Made by a program: the position numbers and the translations under genes. A stretch of 64,000 nt of DNA from Thalassobacillus devorans MSP14 (GTDB lineage Bacteria; Bacillota; Bacilli; Bacillales; Halobacillaceae): assembly GCF_000496835.1 (NCBI RefSeq), contig NZ_KI543237.1, positions 185,521-249,520 of the forward strand. The letters run 5' to 3'. The notes beneath the pieces are model-generated. The model saw only the letters and a program-made list of their open reading frames with translations. It had not been told where the DNA came from and did no database searches. Positions within the stretch are counted from its first letter, which is position 1; each line of letters begins with the position of its first letter. This document shows, one piece after another, positions 1-11,574 of the stretch.

Positions 1-44
1 TCCAAGCTGATCAGGGTTTTTTACATTATTTTTATACATTCACG

Positions 45-82
45 AAAAAAGGCCAGAGACAGTGTCTTGTCTCTGGCCTTTT
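45..82 (-). terminator. Rho-independent terminator after crh
   Basis: A perfect 10-bp stem (GGCCAGAGAC at 51-60 and GTCTCTGGCC at 69-78) with an 8-nt loop. Read on the minus strand it is followed by six T. It lies 70 nt past the crh stop codon. A short T-run on the other side could let it work in both directions. Confidence 0.85.
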
Positions 83-150
83 CAGATTTATTGTTACTGA
101 TTCTAAACACAATCATTGTTCATTTATTCACATACGAACGACTAAGTAAT

Positions 151-405
151 TTATACCTTTACGACAAAAGCCTGCAATTCTTCCATAGCAGGTTCTTCAT
201 CAGAGCCGTCTATAATCAGAATGACTTCTTCTTCAGTTCCGATTGCAAGACTCATCAATCCCATGATGCTTTTGGCATTGACTCTTTTTCCGTCCTTTTC
301 AATAAATATATCTGATGAAAAACGATTAGCTAATTGTACGAATTGTGCTGCTGGTCTTGCTTGCAGACCAGTATCCAATTCTATCTTCAATGACCGTTCA
401 ACCAC
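151..405 (-). CDS. crh: Catabolite-repression HPr-like protein Crh
   Basis: HPr paralogue of 84 residues that acts as corepressor of CcpA once HprK phosphorylates Ser46. The start is a GTG at 405 preceded by GAGAGGAG; the longer open frame to 501 has no ribosome-binding site and would exceed the family length of about 85. With this start the regulatory serine (in NAKSIMG) falls exactly at position 46, and position 15, the PEP-dependent phosphorylation histidine of HPr, is glutamine (TGLQARPAA). That substitution is the hallmark separating Crh from HPr. It is the last gene of the yvcI-rapZ-yvcK-whiA-crh row, and its kinase gene hprK lies 19 kb away in the window. Confidence 0.95.
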   Translation of the reverse strand: MVERSLKIELDTGLQARPAAQFVQLANRFSSDIFIEKDGKRVNAKSIMGLMSLAIGTEEEVILIIDGSDEEPAMEELQAFVVKV

Positions 406-464
406 CTGAATTCTCCTCTCTTTCATACTTCTGGATGGGGAAGCGCTATCATAGTTGGTGATAG

Positions 465-513
465 AAAAAACGCCCTCGTTGAAAGCGTTTTTTAATTGCA
501 TTAATTATAGCAT
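465..513 (-). promoter_or_regulatory. Possible crh promoter and leader hairpin
   Basis: On the minus strand an extended -10 sequence (TGC then TATAAT, 508-513) is followed at once by a 9-bp stem, AAAAAACGC with GCGTTTTTT (465-473 and 485-493). The hairpin could be the end of the whiA transcript or an attenuator in a separate crh leader. No good -35 box is visible, and the stem is A/T-rich and weak. Confidence 0.35.
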
Positions 514-559
514 GAATCAACTGCATATGACACGGATTTAAATTAAGAAGTGATCATCT

Positions 560-1525
560 TCATCCCTTTGGAGTTGGATGTATTTCTCCTTTACGTAACT
601 TTTCTGCAAATTCATCAATTTTTCTCAACCGGTGATTGACACCAGACTTACTGATCTTTCCGGTGGAAACCAGTTCTCCCAGCTCTTTCAAAGATACATC
701 CTGATGAAGCAGACGCAGCATCGCGACCTCCTGCAGCTTTTCTGGTAAAGCTTCAATCCCTACTGTATTTTTAATAAGCTTGATGTTTTCGACCTGACGG
801 AATGCCGCTCCAATGGTTTTGTTCAAGTTGGCTGTTTCACAATTGACCAGTCGATTGACTGAATTTCTCATATCACGAACAATACGTACATCTTCAAACT
901 TGAATAATGCCTGATGAGCCCCGATGTTACTCAGGAATTCAGTGATCTTTTCGGCTTCTTTGATATAAGTGATAAAACCTTTTTTCCGTTCAAGGGTACG
1001 GGCGTGTAAATCAAACTCATTCATAAGTTCGCACAATGCTTCATTATGTTCCTGGTAAGAGTTATAGATTTCCAGATGGTAGGAAGAGGTTTCCGGATTA
1101 TTGACAGACCCGCCTGCTAAGAACGCTCCACGTAAGTAGGCGCGTTTACAGCAAATGTCTTTCTTATGGCTTTCCGAAATCGACCGATTAAATGAAAAAG
1201 GGCCACCGTTCATGATCTCGAGTTTTTCTAAAAATACTTTAACTTCCTCTTTCATACGGACAATATAAACATTATTCTTTTTCAGTCGCATTTTTTTCCG
1301 TACAAGCAGTTCCACTGGCGAATGATAAACCTTTTTGATCAATGTATAAATTCGCCGTGCGATGGCTGCGTTTTCTGTTTGCACATCCAAAGCGTAACTC
1401 TTATTGGAATTCAAAGAAACGGATCCATTCATGCGGATTAATGCTGCTAACTCTGCCTCTACGCAGCACGGCTTCTCTGCCTGGGCATTGGTTAATTCTT
1501 TTTTTATTTCCGAAGCAAAAGACAC
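560..1525 (-). CDS. whiA: WhiA, LAGLIDADG-HTH DNA-binding regulator
   Basis: WhiA (YvcL in B. subtilis) combines an N-terminal LAGLIDADG-homing-endonuclease-like fold with a C-terminal helix-turn-helix. In Bacillus it affects cell division and chromosome segregation; in Streptomyces it controls sporulation. The 321-residue protein keeps the family N-terminus ([12 protein letters not shown]) and the C-terminal HTH part around [22 protein letters not shown] at 1525 is chosen, with GGAGGTG six bases upstream; a GTG at 1534 also opens the frame but overlaps that ribosome-binding site. It lies directly downstream of yvcK, as in most Firmicutes. Confidence 0.93.
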   Translation of the reverse strand: MSFASEIKKELTNAQAEKPCCVEAELAALIRMNGSVSLNSNKSYALDVQTENAAIARRIYTLIKKVYHSPVELLVRKKMRLKKNNVYIVRMKEEVKVFLEKLEIMNGGPFSFNRSISESHKKDICCKRAYLRGAFLAGGSVNNPETSSYHLEIYNSYQEHNEALCELMNEFDLHARTLERKKGFITYIKEAEKITEFLSNIGAHQALFKFEDVRIVRDMRNSVNRLVNCETANLNKTIGAAFRQVENIKLIKNTVGIEALPEKLQEVAMLRLLHQDVSLKELGELVSTGKISKSGVNHRLRKIDEFAEKLRKGEIHPTPKG

Positions 1526-1558
1526 GACGTTCACCTCCCTGCAAAAACTCCTTGCTTT

Positions 1559-2512
1559 CTACAGCATACTGTAGAGCAGGTTCGCAATTTTTTTCGTATC
1601 GTGGCGCAACATCGCTTTAGAATGATCGATGATATCTTCCTCAATAACTTCCAAATTCATGTTTCGAATTCTCTCATTATCGTACACGACCGGCTCGGCC
1701 TGTTCTTCGGCATATATCTTTCTTACATCATGTTCAATCGGTTGATTGTGTACAATGATGGAATGGACACAACCCTGGCCGACATGATCCAATATCGCTT
1801 TAACATGATCTCCTGCTGAGTAACCATCGGTTTCCCCATGCTGTGTCATTACATTACATACATACGTTACTTTCCCGGAAGTTTCTCTTAATGCTTTAGA
1901 AATCTCCGGAATAATTATATTTGGAAGCGTGCTTGTATAAAGGCTTCCGGGTGCGATGACAACCAAATCCGCACTTTCTATTTCTTCTACCGCTTCAGGT
2001 AGCGGCTTTACCGGGTCAGGCTCAAGAAATACCCGTTTGATCCTGCCCGGATGTTTAGGGATGTTTGATTCACCGGAGACTAACTTTCCATCCTCCATTT
2101 CAGCATGTAAATACATATTCTGGTTGGCAATCGGATAGATCTTCCCTTTCACATTGAGGACACGGGAAATTTCTTTTATTCCCGTGAAAAAATCCCCTTT
2201 CATCGAGGTCAATGCGGCTAACAATAGGTTACCCATGGAGTGTCCCGATAATCCATTCCCATTTTCAAAGCGGTGCTGGAACAATTCTAACAGCATCGGC
2301 TCTGCATCAGACAGAGCAGCAATGACATTCCGTATATCTCCTGGTGCCGGAATAGACATTTCACTACGCAAACGTCCCGAACTTCCTCCATCATCAGCTA
2401 CCGTTACAATTGCAGAAAGGTCGATAGGAAGATCTTTCAATCCACGAAGCAGAACTGGCATCCCAGTCCCGCCTCCTAATACGACCACTTTGGGCAATAC
2501 TTTTTTTGTCAT
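1559..2512 (-). CDS. yvcK: YvcK/GlmR family protein (gluconeogenesis factor)
   Basis: UDP-sugar-binding CofD-like protein needed for growth on gluconeogenic carbon and for cell shape; in B. subtilis it is also called GlmR and stimulates GlmS. The 317-residue protein has the glycine-rich GGGTG at residues 13-17 and the family motif ADDGGSSG at 39-46. The start at 2512 has AAAGGG eight bases upstream and lies one base from the rapZ stop, so the two are translationally coupled. An upstream in-frame methionine at 2554 lies inside rapZ and is rejected. Confidence 0.93.
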   Translation of the reverse strand: MTKKVLPKVVVLGGGTGMPVLLRGLKDLPIDLSAIVTVADDGGSSGRLRSEMSIPAPGDIRNVIAALSDAEPMLLELFQHRFENGNGLSGHSMGNLLLAALTSMKGDFFTGIKEISRVLNVKGKIYPIANQNMYLHAEMEDGKLVSGESNIPKHPGRIKRVFLEPDPVKPLPEAVEEIESADLVVIAPGSLYTSTLPNIIIPEISKALRETSGKVTYVCNVMTQHGETDGYSAGDHVKAILDHVGQGCVHSIIVHNQPIEHDVRKIYAEEQAEPVVYDNERIRNMNLEVIEEDIIDHSKAMLRHDTKKIANLLYSML

Positions 2513-2513
2513 A

Positions 2514-3404
2514 TCAATGGCCCTTTCTTTTATCAATATCACGGTGACTGGCATGGGTTACGTAGTCCGTGGAAAAATGCCTGCGTAAATGTTCGGCAAT
2601 AGCGACAGAACGATGTTGTCCTCCAGTACAGCCGATTCCGATTATCAACTGGCTTTTCCCTTCCCGTTTATACTGCGGCAGCATGAATTGTAATAAATCA
2701 ATCAATTTCTCCAGGAACTTCTGGGTATCAGACCATTTAAAAACATAAGAAGATACTTCGCTATTCAGTCCGGTCAACGGCTGCATATGTTCAACATAGT
2801 GAGGATTAGGCAAGAAACGTACATCGAATATCAGATCCGCATCGATCGGCACACCATATTTGAAACCGAACGATACCATTTGAACAGAGAAAATCTCCCG
2901 TTTCTTTTGGGTATTCGCATAGGTCTGAATTATTTGTTCCCGTAACTCTCTTGGCTTCAAATCTGTTGTTTCAATGATTGTTTGCGCCCTTCCTCGTAAC
3001 TCATCCAGCATCCGGCGTTCTTGTTTGATGCCATCCAGAGGCAAACCGTCTTTTGCCAATGGATGCGAGCGGCGTGTCTCTTTATAACGGGAAACAAGTG
3101 CCTTATCCTGGGCATCTAAGAATAAAATATGCTCCTGAAGCCATGGTTCATCCACGAGCTTATCGAGGACTTCAAACAGCGCATCAAAAAACTCCCGGCC
3201 TCTCAAGTCCATGACAAGCGCTACATTTTCTATATTATTAGATGAATCTTTCATCAATTCAAGGAACTTCGGCAGCAAGGCAGGAGGAAGATTATCGACG
3301 CAAAAAAATCCTAAGTCTTCAAAGCTTTGGACTGCCACCGTCTTACCAGCTCCTGACATTCCTGTGATGATTACCAATTGTGTTTCCTGGTCTTTTTTCG
3401 CCAT
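2514..3404 (-). CDS. rapZ: RapZ/YvcJ nucleotide-binding protein
   Basis: P-loop protein of the YvcJ/RapZ family. E. coli RapZ is an RNA adaptor controlling glmS through small RNAs; B. subtilis YvcJ is a nucleotide-binding protein linked to competence. Length 296 residues. Walker A is GMSGAGKT at residues 15-22, and the conserved C-terminal part [11 protein letters not shown] is near 256-266. The ribosome-binding site is AAGGAGAGGG. It sits between yvcI and yvcK in the conserved operon. Whether the adaptor role holds in Gram-positives is unsettled. Confidence 0.93.
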   Translation of the reverse strand: MAKKDQETQLVIITGMSGAGKTVAVQSFEDLGFFCVDNLPPALLPKFLELMKDSSNNIENVALVMDLRGREFFDALFEVLDKLVDEPWLQEHILFLDAQDKALVSRYKETRRSHPLAKDGLPLDGIKQERRMLDELRGRAQTIIETTDLKPRELREQIIQTYANTQKKREIFSVQMVSFGFKYGVPIDADLIFDVRFLPNPHYVEHMQPLTGLNSEVSSYVFKWSDTQKFLEKLIDLLQFMLPQYKREGKSQLIIGIGCTGGQHRSVAIAEHLRRHFSTDYVTHASHRDIDKRKGH

Positions 3405-3451
3405 ATGAGAACCCTCTCCTTATTAAGCAGCAATCTTCTATCTAACGAAAG

Positions 3452-3919
3452 TTATTCAGGTTCAGTCGGATCCAGATCAATGTCTAGCAGCTGATAGTCG
3501 GGGGTATACACGAATGTCCCGTAAACTTGCTCATCAGTTGTCAGGATATGTTTGAAAATATGGCGATCACCTTCCGCCATCGGCTTACCCAATACATCAT
3601 CGATATACACCCATTCCAGTTCTCCTTCTTCACTTTCTTCTAAAAGCGATCCGCTATAGTCTCTGCAATAAAAAGTGAACATCATCCACTCTTGCACTGT
3701 TTCTTCCCCATCACGGATGATAAAAGTAAAAGAGCCTTTCATTTCAGGGTTCTGAATGGATAGTCCTGTTTCTTCTTTGAACTCTCTGACAGCTGAATCT
3801 TTGATTGATTCTCCTGGTTCCATCTTGCCGCCAGGGGCTACATACCAGCCTCTTCTCGGCTTTTTTAACATTAAAATTTTATCGTCTATGTGTAAAATAC
3901 AATTCGTCACTCGTTGCAA
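3452..3919 (-). CDS. yvcI: Nudix hydrolase YvcI
   Basis: Nudix pyrophosphohydrolase of 155 residues. The complete Nudix box GX5EX7REUXEEXGU spans residues 31-53 (G31, E37, R45-E46, E49-E50, G52). Members of this subgroup cleave nucleoside diphosphate derivatives; the substrate is unknown. Start is TTG at 3919 with GAGGTG six bases upstream, and the N-terminus MQRVTNC matches B. subtilis YvcI. First gene of the operon, behind the promoter at 3958-3987. Confidence 0.9.
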   Translation of the reverse strand: MQRVTNCILHIDDKILMLKKPRRGWYVAPGGKMEPGESIKDSAVREFKEETGLSIQNPEMKGSFTFIIRDGEETVQEWMMFTFYCRDYSGSLLEESEEGELEWVYIDDVLGKPMAEGDRHIFKHILTTDEQVYGTFVYTPDYQLLDIDLDPTEPE

Positions 3920-3957
3920 TTACGTCACCTCATCCTTATTCGAGGACATCTTCTACT

Positions 3958-3987
3958 ATTATACAATGAATGGGATTCGTCCCACAA
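3958..3987 (-). promoter_or_regulatory. Sigma-A promoter of the yvcI-rapZ-yvcK-whiA-crh operon
   Basis: On the minus strand, -35 TTGTGG (3982-3987), 18-bp spacer, -10 TATAAT (3958-3963). This puts the transcript start about 30 nt upstream of the yvcI TTG codon. A palindromic repeat element begins some 50-80 bp further upstream. Confidence 0.6.
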
Positions 3988-4066
3988 TGCTGCAGGCTTT
4001 ATTAACAAACCAAAAGATTCTTTTGCATGTATCTGGTGATTTTTCATATAATCTTTCTTCAACAAT

Positions 4067-4541
4067 ATGGCCGGATTATGGAAGACTTGATTTCGAGATG
4101 TTTGGTCGAGTTTAGGGGCGTTGGGGAAGGATTCGCTTTCCGCGGGGAAGCCGGCAAGCCTCCTCGAGCTAAAGCTCTGCGGGGTCTTGCCAGTCTATCC
4201 TTTCCCGCAGGAGTCTCAACCTTCCCCTACGCCCCTTGCCACATGAGATTATCGAAATCGCTTTTGAATTTCCTTACCTGAATTTGAGAAAAACCCTGTC
4301 TCTATGCCGAATTGGTCATATTTTCTGCTTCGTAAGCACACCATTCTTGATAGGTGTTTCGAGATTCTTACAATCATATGGCGGCCGGGAAAACGGTGAG
4401 ACTCCTGTGGGATGAACATGAGCGGTGAGATCCCGCAAGGCGAAGCCTGAGGAAGCTCACCACATGCCCACGGAAAGCGATCCGTTTTCCCAGCCGCCAT
4501 AATCGCTACCTATAATCTCGAAACTGAGTCTTCAGGAAAAG
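4067..4541 (+). repeat. Dispersed palindromic element, copy A (MITE-like)
   Basis: About 475 bp of intergenic DNA, near-identical to 53811-54285 (4 mismatches, no indels). Inner termini are inverted repeats: GAAGACTTGATTTCGAGAT at 4081-4099 and the complement of GAAGACTCAGTTTCGAGAT at 4515-4533. Two large palindromic modules lie inside, at about 4117-4240 and 4378-4505, in opposite orientation, each with a central hairpin (GAGCTAAAGCTC at 4166-4177; AGGCGAAGCCT at 4438-4448). Similarity to the other copies continues more weakly outward to about 4036. It has no convincing gene; short open frames here are by-products of the palindromes. No transposase is present. Confidence 0.85.
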
Positions 4542-4580
4542 CTTTAACTGAAGTTCAATAATGATGTTTAGCATGACCAC

Positions 4581-4612
4581 AAAAAAATGCACAGGCGGCT
4601 AGGCACCTGTGC
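4581..4612 (-). terminator. Terminator after trxB
   Basis: Stem GCACAGG (4589-4595) with CCTGTGC (4606-4612), followed on the minus strand by a run of seven T (4581-4587). It lies about 140 nt past the trxB stop. The bases between (4613-4754) show no gene. Confidence 0.8.
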
Positions 4613-4754
4613 TTAATAGATCTATCTATTAAAAGGGGGTCAATTATTAATAATAGTGTACCCCACAATTGTTTCATGCGTGTTACAGGAGAATTAAGAT
4701 GCAATTACTATTTTTAATACCCTGTATACACGCCTGCACATCAACCATTACAGC

Positions 4755-5711
<957 letters not shown>

Positions 5712-5838
5712 TCAGCCCCCTAATATACATTGACTCGAACTGTCAGTATTCATACTATCATCCTATAAAATTGAGTCTCCTGCGTCTATTAATATGCTCA
5801 CCAGGGTATATGCGGAACGTCATCTCCCCAGAAACACT

Positions 5839-6849
5839 TCAAGAAGCATTCCAGGGGCCACCTTCCTCGCTCAATTCCGGATACTTTTTACATCCCTCTT
5901 CCCATAAATGCAGAGCCTTTGCAGGTTTTCCGGTATGATAGGATGCTATGCTGTGCCATTTGTAAAAGGTTTTCGTCCGCTTAACATCCTTCGATCGGAT
6001 CGATTGGAAACGCTCGCATGCTTCATGGTAATGGCCTGTTCGTGTCAATGCCTGGGCAATATAAAGCTTTTGATGATCATGGATCGGGAAAATCTTTCTT
6101 ACCATCTGGATATGGTCATCACTACGAGCATCATTACGTACTTTATAAAATATTGCTAAATTGACATGGCTGTGCAGATTATCAGGCTTCTGCTCTAACC
6201 ATTGCAGTTCTAATTCGATCGCCCCTTCTTCATCTCCATGATGAAATAAGGCGTAGGTATATTCATGCTTTGCTGCCGTATAATCTGGAAACATCTGCAT
6301 CATTTCTTCCAGCAGGACAAGTGCTTCTTCCCATTCCTGATGCTGGATATGGTGAAGAGCTGTCTCCTGGTAGATAAGCAATTCATCTTCATCTTCCAGC
6401 GTCCACTCGTCCTCATCATCTTCTTCTAAGGAAGTGACCAATTCTAATAATTGCTCGGCAGCTTCTTTAAAATCTCCCTGCTGCGTCTTCGCCAAATATG
6501 TTTCCGCGTATTTCTTAGCATCTTTGAATAATCCAAGGTGCGCATAGTTATTGGCTATCAAATAATAACAATCCACATATTCTTTGCCGAACACTGATAA
6601 TACCTCGGTCAATAATTGGTTCGCTTTATGATAGGAGCCTTGCTCTGTGTGGACCACGGCTAATTGACAAGCGTAGAGTGGCTCACGCGGGGACTTTTCT
6701 ATCGCTTTCTTCAGCCATTTGACAGCCATCTCAAAATTTCTTTTTTGAAACGCCTGTACACCATAACTAAAATAAAACTCCCCGTCTGCTACAAAAGGAA
6801 TCACGTTTTTATTCAAATTTTCTGTGGCTGCATTCCTGGAAGTAGGCAT
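5839..6849 (-). CDS. TPR-repeat protein, YvcD-like
   Basis: A 336-residue soluble protein built from tetratricopeptide-type helical repeats, clearest around residues 26-60, 62-115 and 155-200 (for example AVKWLKKAIEKSPREP). An acidic stretch (EEDDEDEWTLEDEDE) sits near 143-157. There is no signal peptide or catalytic motif. It occupies the position of yvcD next to trxB in B. subtilis. TPR proteins are usually protein-binding scaffolds; the partner is unknown. Confidence 0.75.
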   Translation of the reverse strand: MPTSRNAATENLNKNVIPFVADGEFYFSYGVQAFQKRNFEMAVKWLKKAIEKSPREPLYACQLAVVHTEQGSYHKANQLLTEVLSVFGKEYVDCYYLIANNYAHLGLFKDAKKYAETYLAKTQQGDFKEAAEQLLELVTSLEEDDEDEWTLEDEDELLIYQETALHHIQHQEWEEALVLLEEMMQMFPDYTAAKHEYTYALFHHGDEEGAIELELQWLEQKPDNLHSHVNLAIFYKVRNDARSDDHIQMVRKIFPIHDHQKLYIAQALTRTGHYHEACERFQSIRSKDVKRTKTFYKWHSIASYHTGKPAKALHLWEEGCKKYPELSEEGGPWNAS

Positions 6850-6952
6850 CCATATCCTCCTATCACCGTTTCAGTACGTATGACAGTATAACACAGATGA
6901 TTCTGGGGATATAGAGGTTTTTTTGACAAAAACAGTAAATTTGACACTTGAA

Positions 6953-7579
6953 TTATTTACTATGCCGTTCCTCTAAGACACCAAGCACCTGGTCAATAGA
7001 GACGTTACGGTCCGTAAGCAGAATTAACAAGTGAAACAGTAAGTCTGCGGACTCCATTGAAAGTTCTTCAGGATCATCATTTTTGGCCGCAATAATCACT
7101 TCTCCTGCTTCTTCACCGATTTTCTTTGCAATCCTGTCGACACCTTCCTGGAATAGCTTACTTGTATACGATCCTTCCGGCCTGGTGGCTTTTCTGTCAG
7201 CAAGTAAGGTTACCAGCCGGTCGAGAATTTCATACCGGTTCTCTTTAGGAGCTGCTTCTTCAATGGTCAATGATTCAGAAAAGCAACTGTAGTCTCCTTT
7301 ATGGCAAGCTGGTCCATCCGGCACTACTTGCACGAGTAGTGCATCCTGATCGCAGTCATAATGGATACTGGTAACTGTCTGAGTGTTGCCCGAAGTTTCT
7401 CCTTTATGCCATAACTCCTCACGGGATCGACTGTAAAATACGGTTTCTCCCATTTCCAATGTTTTTTTCAGTGACTCTTTATTCATATAGGCAAGGGTCA
7501 GCACTGATTTACTGCGTACATCCTGAACAATTGCCGGAACCAGGCCTTTATCGTCAAATTCAATCTCTTCGATATTCAT
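6953..7579 (-). CDS. hisI: Bifunctional phosphoribosyl-AMP cyclohydrolase / phosphoribosyl-ATP pyrophosphatase
   Basis: Steps 2 and 3 of histidine synthesis in one HisIE fusion of 208 residues. The HisI half holds the metal-binding stretch with DCDQD and the later cysteines (GPACH, YSCF). The HisE half, from about residue 112, has the all-helical pyrophosphatase motif [15 protein letters not shown]. It overlaps hisF by 4 bp and is the last gene of the his operon. No strong terminator is visible in the 103 bp before the next gene, so readthrough into the TPR gene is possible. Confidence 0.95.
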   Translation of the reverse strand: MNIEEIEFDDKGLVPAIVQDVRSKSVLTLAYMNKESLKKTLEMGETVFYSRSREELWHKGETSGNTQTVTSIHYDCDQDALLVQVVPDGPACHKGDYSCFSESLTIEEAAPKENRYEILDRLVTLLADRKATRPEGSYTSKLFQEGVDRIAKKIGEEAGEVIIAAKNDDPEELSMESADLLFHLLILLTDRNVSIDQVLGVLEERHSK

Positions 7580-8334
7580 CGCACAACCACTCCTTTTTCT
7601 GAAAGGTAATCCTTCACCCGCTGCACGGATGTCTCTTTATAATGAAAAATCGACGCAGCTAATGCTGCATCTACATCTGATTCCTGAAAGACTTGATTAA
7701 AATGTTCGGCAGAACCTGCACCTCCGGAAGCAATAACCGGAACATTGACTACTTTTTGGACCGCCTTCAACATTGGCAGATCAAAGCCTGTCTTTTCTCC
7801 ATCCTGGTTCATGGAAGTCAGTAAAATTTCTCCGGCACCCAGCCGAACCGCCTCTTTGACCCAATCTACCAATAGCCATTCGGTCGGTTTACGGCCTCCA
7901 TGTGTATAAACACGCCATGTATCCACTTCGACATCAAATCTGGCATCAATGGCAACTACGATGCACTGGGTTCCGAAATAATCCGAACTTTCTTTGATTA
8001 AGTCCGGCCTTCGGACAGCAGCTGAATTGAGCGACACTTTATCGGCGCCAGCTCGAAGTATCGCCCGGATGTCCTCTAATGAACCAATGCCCCCTCCCAC
8101 GGTGAAGGGGATAGCTAACTCGGAAGCAACCTGGCGGACCACATCTATCATGGTTTTACGTCCCTCATGACTGGCGGAAATATCTAAAAATACGAGTTCG
8201 TCCGCCCCTTGTTCATCGTATACCTTCGCCAGTTCAACCGGATCACCAGCATCACGGATTTCTACAAACTGAATACCTTTTACAACTCTTCCTTCTTTAA
8301 CATCAAGACAAGGGATGATTCGTTTCGCAAGCAT
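7576..8334 (-). CDS. hisF: Imidazole glycerol phosphate synthase, cyclase subunit
   Basis: A (beta/alpha)8-barrel of 252 residues that uses ammonia from HisH to make imidazole glycerol phosphate and AICAR. The two catalytic aspartates are in place: D11 (PCLDVKEGR) and D130 (VAIDARFD). Phosphate-binding loops (VGGGIGS, ASGGAGS) are present. It ends 4 bp inside hisI and starts one base after the hisA stop. Confidence 0.97.
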   Translation of the reverse strand: MLAKRIIPCLDVKEGRVVKGIQFVEIRDAGDPVELAKVYDEQGADELVFLDISASHEGRKTMIDVVRQVASELAIPFTVGGGIGSLEDIRAILRAGADKVSLNSAAVRRPDLIKESSDYFGTQCIVVAIDARFDVEVDTWRVYTHGGRKPTEWLLVDWVKEAVRLGAGEILLTSMNQDGEKTGFDLPMLKAVQKVVNVPVIASGGAGSAEHFNQVFQESDVDAALAASIFHYKETSVQRVKDYLSEKGVVVR

Positions 8335-9063
8335 CTATTCTTCCTCCTTCAGCGCTTCTTCGAGGGAGAATTGATTTGTGTAAAGAGCTTTCCCGACGAT
8401 CGAGCCAACAACCTGGCTGGACTGATATTTTTTCAACTCCCGTAAGTCCTCCAGCCCTTTGATACCGCCTGAAGCAATAACATTTGTATTCGTCTCTTCA
8501 GCCAGACGGACAATTTCTTTTGTATTTGGTCCGGAAAGCATCCCGTCTTTCGCGATATCTGTATAAATGAATGTGGATGCTCCTGCATCTGCAAGCTCTT
8601 TCCCAAGTGAAACAGCAGTTACTTCTGAACGCTCCAGCCATCCATCGGTTGCCACATAACCATCGCGGGCGTCAAGACCGATAGCGATTTTGTCCTTGTG
8701 CTTGGCAAGCAGTTCTTTTGTCAACTTTAAATCACGTATGGCCAGTGAACCAATAATTACCCGATCGACACCCTGGTCCAAGTAAAAACGGACATCCGCT
8801 TCGGTACGGATACCACCGCCTATTTGTACAGAACAGGATAGTTCCTTAGCCACCCGTATCACATGCTCTGCATTTTGTCTGCTTCCTTCTTTAGCTCCAT
8901 CAAGATCAACCATATGAATCCAGCTCGCACCAGCTTTTGCAAAGCTTTTCGCTACCTCGAACGGGTTTTCTCCATACACCGTTTCTCTATCAAAATCCCC
9001 TTGTTCCAAGCGGACACATTTACCATTACGCATATCAATGGCCGGGTAAACTGTAAAGCTCAT
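8335..9063 (-). CDS. hisA: ProFAR isomerase HisA
   Basis: Isomerises ProFAR to PRFAR, the fourth step of the pathway, using a (beta/alpha)8-barrel related to HisF. The start is placed at 9063 ([10 protein letters not shown]) with GGAGGAGT upstream, giving 242 residues and the classic ATGA overlap with hisH; the open frame extends to 9102 but only inside hisH. Catalytic aspartates are D10 and D131 (IGLDARDG). Confidence 0.96.
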   Translation of the reverse strand: MSFTVYPAIDMRNGKCVRLEQGDFDRETVYGENPFEVAKSFAKAGASWIHMVDLDGAKEGSRQNAEHVIRVAKELSCSVQIGGGIRTEADVRFYLDQGVDRVIIGSLAIRDLKLTKELLAKHKDKIAIGLDARDGYVATDGWLERSEVTAVSLGKELADAGASTFIYTDIAKDGMLSGPNTKEIVRLAEETNTNVIASGGIKGLEDLRELKKYQSSQVVGSIVGKALYTNQFSLEEALKEEE

Positions 9064-9713
9064 GCTTGTACTCCTCCTTGAGCAGGTACTACCTTCCTGC
9101 AAAAATTCTCTAACAGCTGCATACCTGCCTTGCTGCTTTTTTCCGGGTGGAATTGGCTTGCATATAACGAGCCTTTTCCGACTATTCCAGGTACTTCCAC
9201 TTGATAATCAGCTGTAGCTAATAATATGGATTTGTCATTGGAATAAACGTAATACGAATGTACGAAATAGACGTAATCATTGCCAATCCCTTCCAACAGC
9301 GGATGATCCTTTTGCTTGATATCAAGCCGGTTCCAGCCCATATGAGGGACTTTATAGGAATGACCAGCTTCATCGATACCTGGAAACCTCACGATCCGGC
9401 CCGGGAGAAGTCCAAGTCCTTTCGTCAATTGATTTTCTTCACTTTCCTCAAATAACAACTGCATCCCAAGACAGATACCATAAAGCGGCACGCCTTCAGA
9501 TGCTTTTTCTTTAATGAATTCAACAAATCCATGCTTTTGCAGCGCTTTGACAGCATCAGGAAAAGCACCGACACCAGGAAGGATATAACCATCGCAGTCT
9601 GCAATCTGCCCGGGACGCTCTCCGAACTTATAAGGAACACCCAAACGCTCCAATGCTTTGGAAACACTGAATAGATTCCCCATACCATAATCGATGATAC
9701 CAATCATAATCAT
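9060..9713 (-). CDS. hisH: Imidazole glycerol phosphate synthase, glutaminase subunit
   Basis: Class I glutamine amidotransferase of 217 residues supplying ammonia to HisF. The nucleophile C81 lies in YGICLGMQ; H189 and E191 (QFHPEKSS) complete the triad. The start at 9713 gives an ATGA overlap with hisB; an ATG two codons later (9707) is better spaced from AAAGGAAG and gives the usual family N-terminus MIGIIDYG, so either may be used. Confidence 0.96.
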   Translation of the reverse strand: MIMIGIIDYGMGNLFSVSKALERLGVPYKFGERPGQIADCDGYILPGVGAFPDAVKALQKHGFVEFIKEKASEGVPLYGICLGMQLLFEESEENQLTKGLGLLPGRIVRFPGIDEAGHSYKVPHMGWNRLDIKQKDHPLLEGIGNDYVYFVHSYYVYSNDKSILLATADYQVEVPGIVGKGSLYASQFHPEKSSKAGMQLLENFCRKVVPAQGGVQA

Positions 9714-10306
9714 AGACTTCCTTTCGTACTTGGTACGCCTTGTATTCTCGGATCAATTTGTGTCGCTTCATCTAATGCACGGGCCAGCGCCTTGAACATC
9801 GCCTCGACAATGTGATGGCTGTTATGACCATGATGGACGATGATATGTAAATTGATCCTGGCTTCCAGGGCAAATTTCCAGAAAAATTCGTGAACATTTT
9901 CCGTATCGAATGTCCCTATTTTTTCAGAAGGAATCTCCGCTTTCCATTCCAAATGCGGCCGATCGCTTAAATCGACAGCTACAGTAACCAGAGTTTCGTC
10001 CATTGGCAAAGTCATCGAGCCATAACGTTTGATACCGGCTTTATCGCCTACTGCTTCACGAAAAGCCTGGCCGAGACAGATTCCGATATCCTCTGTCGTA
10101 TGGTGATCATCAACCTCAGTATCGCCATGCCCTCTGATCTCTAAATCAAACAACCCATGCTTAGAAAACAATTCCAGCATATGAGAAAGAAATGGGACCT
10201 GAACATCGAGCTCTTGCTGACCGGTCCCGTCCAGGCTGATAGTCAGACTGATGTCCGTTTCTCTTGTTTTTCGTTCAATTGCTGCGGTACGTTTGTTGCT
10301 CATCAT
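9710..10306 (-). CDS. hisB: Imidazoleglycerol-phosphate dehydratase
   Basis: Monofunctional dehydratase of 198 residues, without the phosphatase domain of enterobacterial HisB. The Mn-binding histidine motifs are clear: [10 protein letters not shown] near 74-83 and VHHGHNSHH near 158-166. GGAAGGAG precedes two adjacent ATG codons. It overlaps both hisD and hisH by 4 bp. Histidinol-phosphate phosphatase must be encoded elsewhere. Confidence 0.97.
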   Translation of the reverse strand: MMSNKRTAAIERKTRETDISLTISLDGTGQQELDVQVPFLSHMLELFSKHGLFDLEIRGHGDTEVDDHHTTEDIGICLGQAFREAVGDKAGIKRYGSMTLPMDETLVTVAVDLSDRPHLEWKAEIPSEKIGTFDTENVHEFFWKFALEARINLHIIVHHGHNSHHIVEAMFKALARALDEATQIDPRIQGVPSTKGSL

Positions 10307-11574
10307 TTGTTCTCCTTCCGTGCCTCGACTGCTCGTGCATGAGCTTCTAACCCTTCCAGCCGGGCAAAACGGGCAATTTTCTCATGGTTATCCTGCCAGG
10401 CTTGCTTACTATAAGATATCACACTGGATTTCTTTACAAAATCATCGACATTCAATGGACTGGAAAACCGGGCTGTTCCGTTTGTGGGTAAAACATGATT
10501 CGGGCCGGCAAAGTAATCACCGATTGGTTCACTACTATATTTACCGAGGAATATTGCTCCGGCATGTTTTATTTTGGCCAACTGTTCAAATGGTGAACCA
10601 GTTACTATTTCCAGGTGTTCAGGGGCGATCAGATTGATAACTTCTTCTGCTTCGGCCATCGTATCGCATGTAATGATTGCTCCATAGTCTTCTATGCTTC
10701 TTCTTGCAATTTCTTCCCGCGGCAAAGTTTGGAGCTGCTGATCCACGGCTGTATGGACTGCTTCGGCCAATGAGTCACTGGTCGTCACCAGAACGCTGGA
10801 CGAACGGGCATCATGTTCTGCCTGGGAAAGCAGGTCAGCTGCTACCTCATTTGCTTCAGCAGTTTCATCGGCAAGAATCGCGATTTCACTCGGACCTGCA
10901 ATCATATCGATAGCCACATCACCAAATACTTCCCGTTTGGCAAGGGCTACGAATACATTGCCTGGGCCCACGATTTTATCGACAGGTGATATTGTTTCCG
11001 TGCCATAAGCAAGGCCTGCCACTGCCTGGGCCCCTCCGACTTTATAAATCTCATCGATACCAAGGATATCAGCAGCTACCAATACGCCGGCCGGCACCTC
11101 CCCATTTGGTCCTGGAGGAGTCGTCATTGCAATTCTTTCCACACCCGCCACCTGAGCGGGAATGACATTCATGAATACAGAAGATGGATACGCCGCTGTC
11201 CCCCCTGGCACATAAACACCGGCAGCATCGATTGGAGTGATCTTTTGGCCAAGAATCGTCCCATCAGCCTGGGCGTCAAACCAGGAAGTTGATTTTTGTT
11301 TGGCATGAAAACTTCGGATGTTTTCAGCCGCTTCTTTTAAGATCGTAACCAAATCAGCTTCGATTTGTTCGTATGCCTGTTTGATTTCAACCTTGTCTAC
11401 CTTCAGACTGTCTAACTGAACCCCATCAAATTTTTCAGTATAGTGACGGATTGCTTCATCGCCTCGTTGTTTGACATCGGCTATAATCGATTTGACTGCG
11501 GCTCTTTGTTCCTCTGTACCTGCATCGACACTGCGCTTGAAGGAGGTAACTTTATCTTTTTTTATAATTTTCAT
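10303..11574 (-). CDS. hisD: Histidinol dehydrogenase
   Basis: Catalyses the last two oxidations from histidinol to histidine; Zn-dependent homodimer, 423 residues. The zinc and active-site region is visible in [15 protein letters not shown], in the APEHLEI motif and in GPNHVLPT near the C-terminus. It overlaps hisG and hisB by 4 bp each, so translation is coupled. Confidence 0.97.
   Translation of the reverse strand: MKIIKKDKVTSFKRSVDAGTEEQRAAVKSIIADVKQRGDEAIRHYTEKFDGVQLDSLKVDKVEIKQAYEQIEADLVTILKEAAENIRSFHAKQKSTSWFDAQADGTILGQKITPIDAAGVYVPGGTAAYPSSVFMNVIPAQVAGVERIAMTTPPGPNGEVPAGVLVAADILGIDEIYKVGGAQAVAGLAYGTETISPVDKIVGPGNVFVALAKREVFGDVAIDMIAGPSEIAILADETAEANEVAADLLSQAEHDARSSSVLVTTSDSLAEAVHTAVDQQLQTLPREEIARRSIEDYGAIITCDTMAEAEEVINLIAPEHLEIVTGSPFEQLAKIKHAGAIFLGKYSSEPIGDYFAGPNHVLPTNGTARFSSPLNVDDFVKKSSVISYSKQAWQDNHEKIARFARLEGLEAHARAVEARKENK

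Noticed and set aside
4027-4500. Open frames of 83-84 codons inside the 4.1-kb element, with counterparts at 53.8, 23.6 and 38.8-39.3 kb
   Set aside because: They arise from the palindromic repeat, run in both strands and different frames between copies, and lack ribosome-binding sites.
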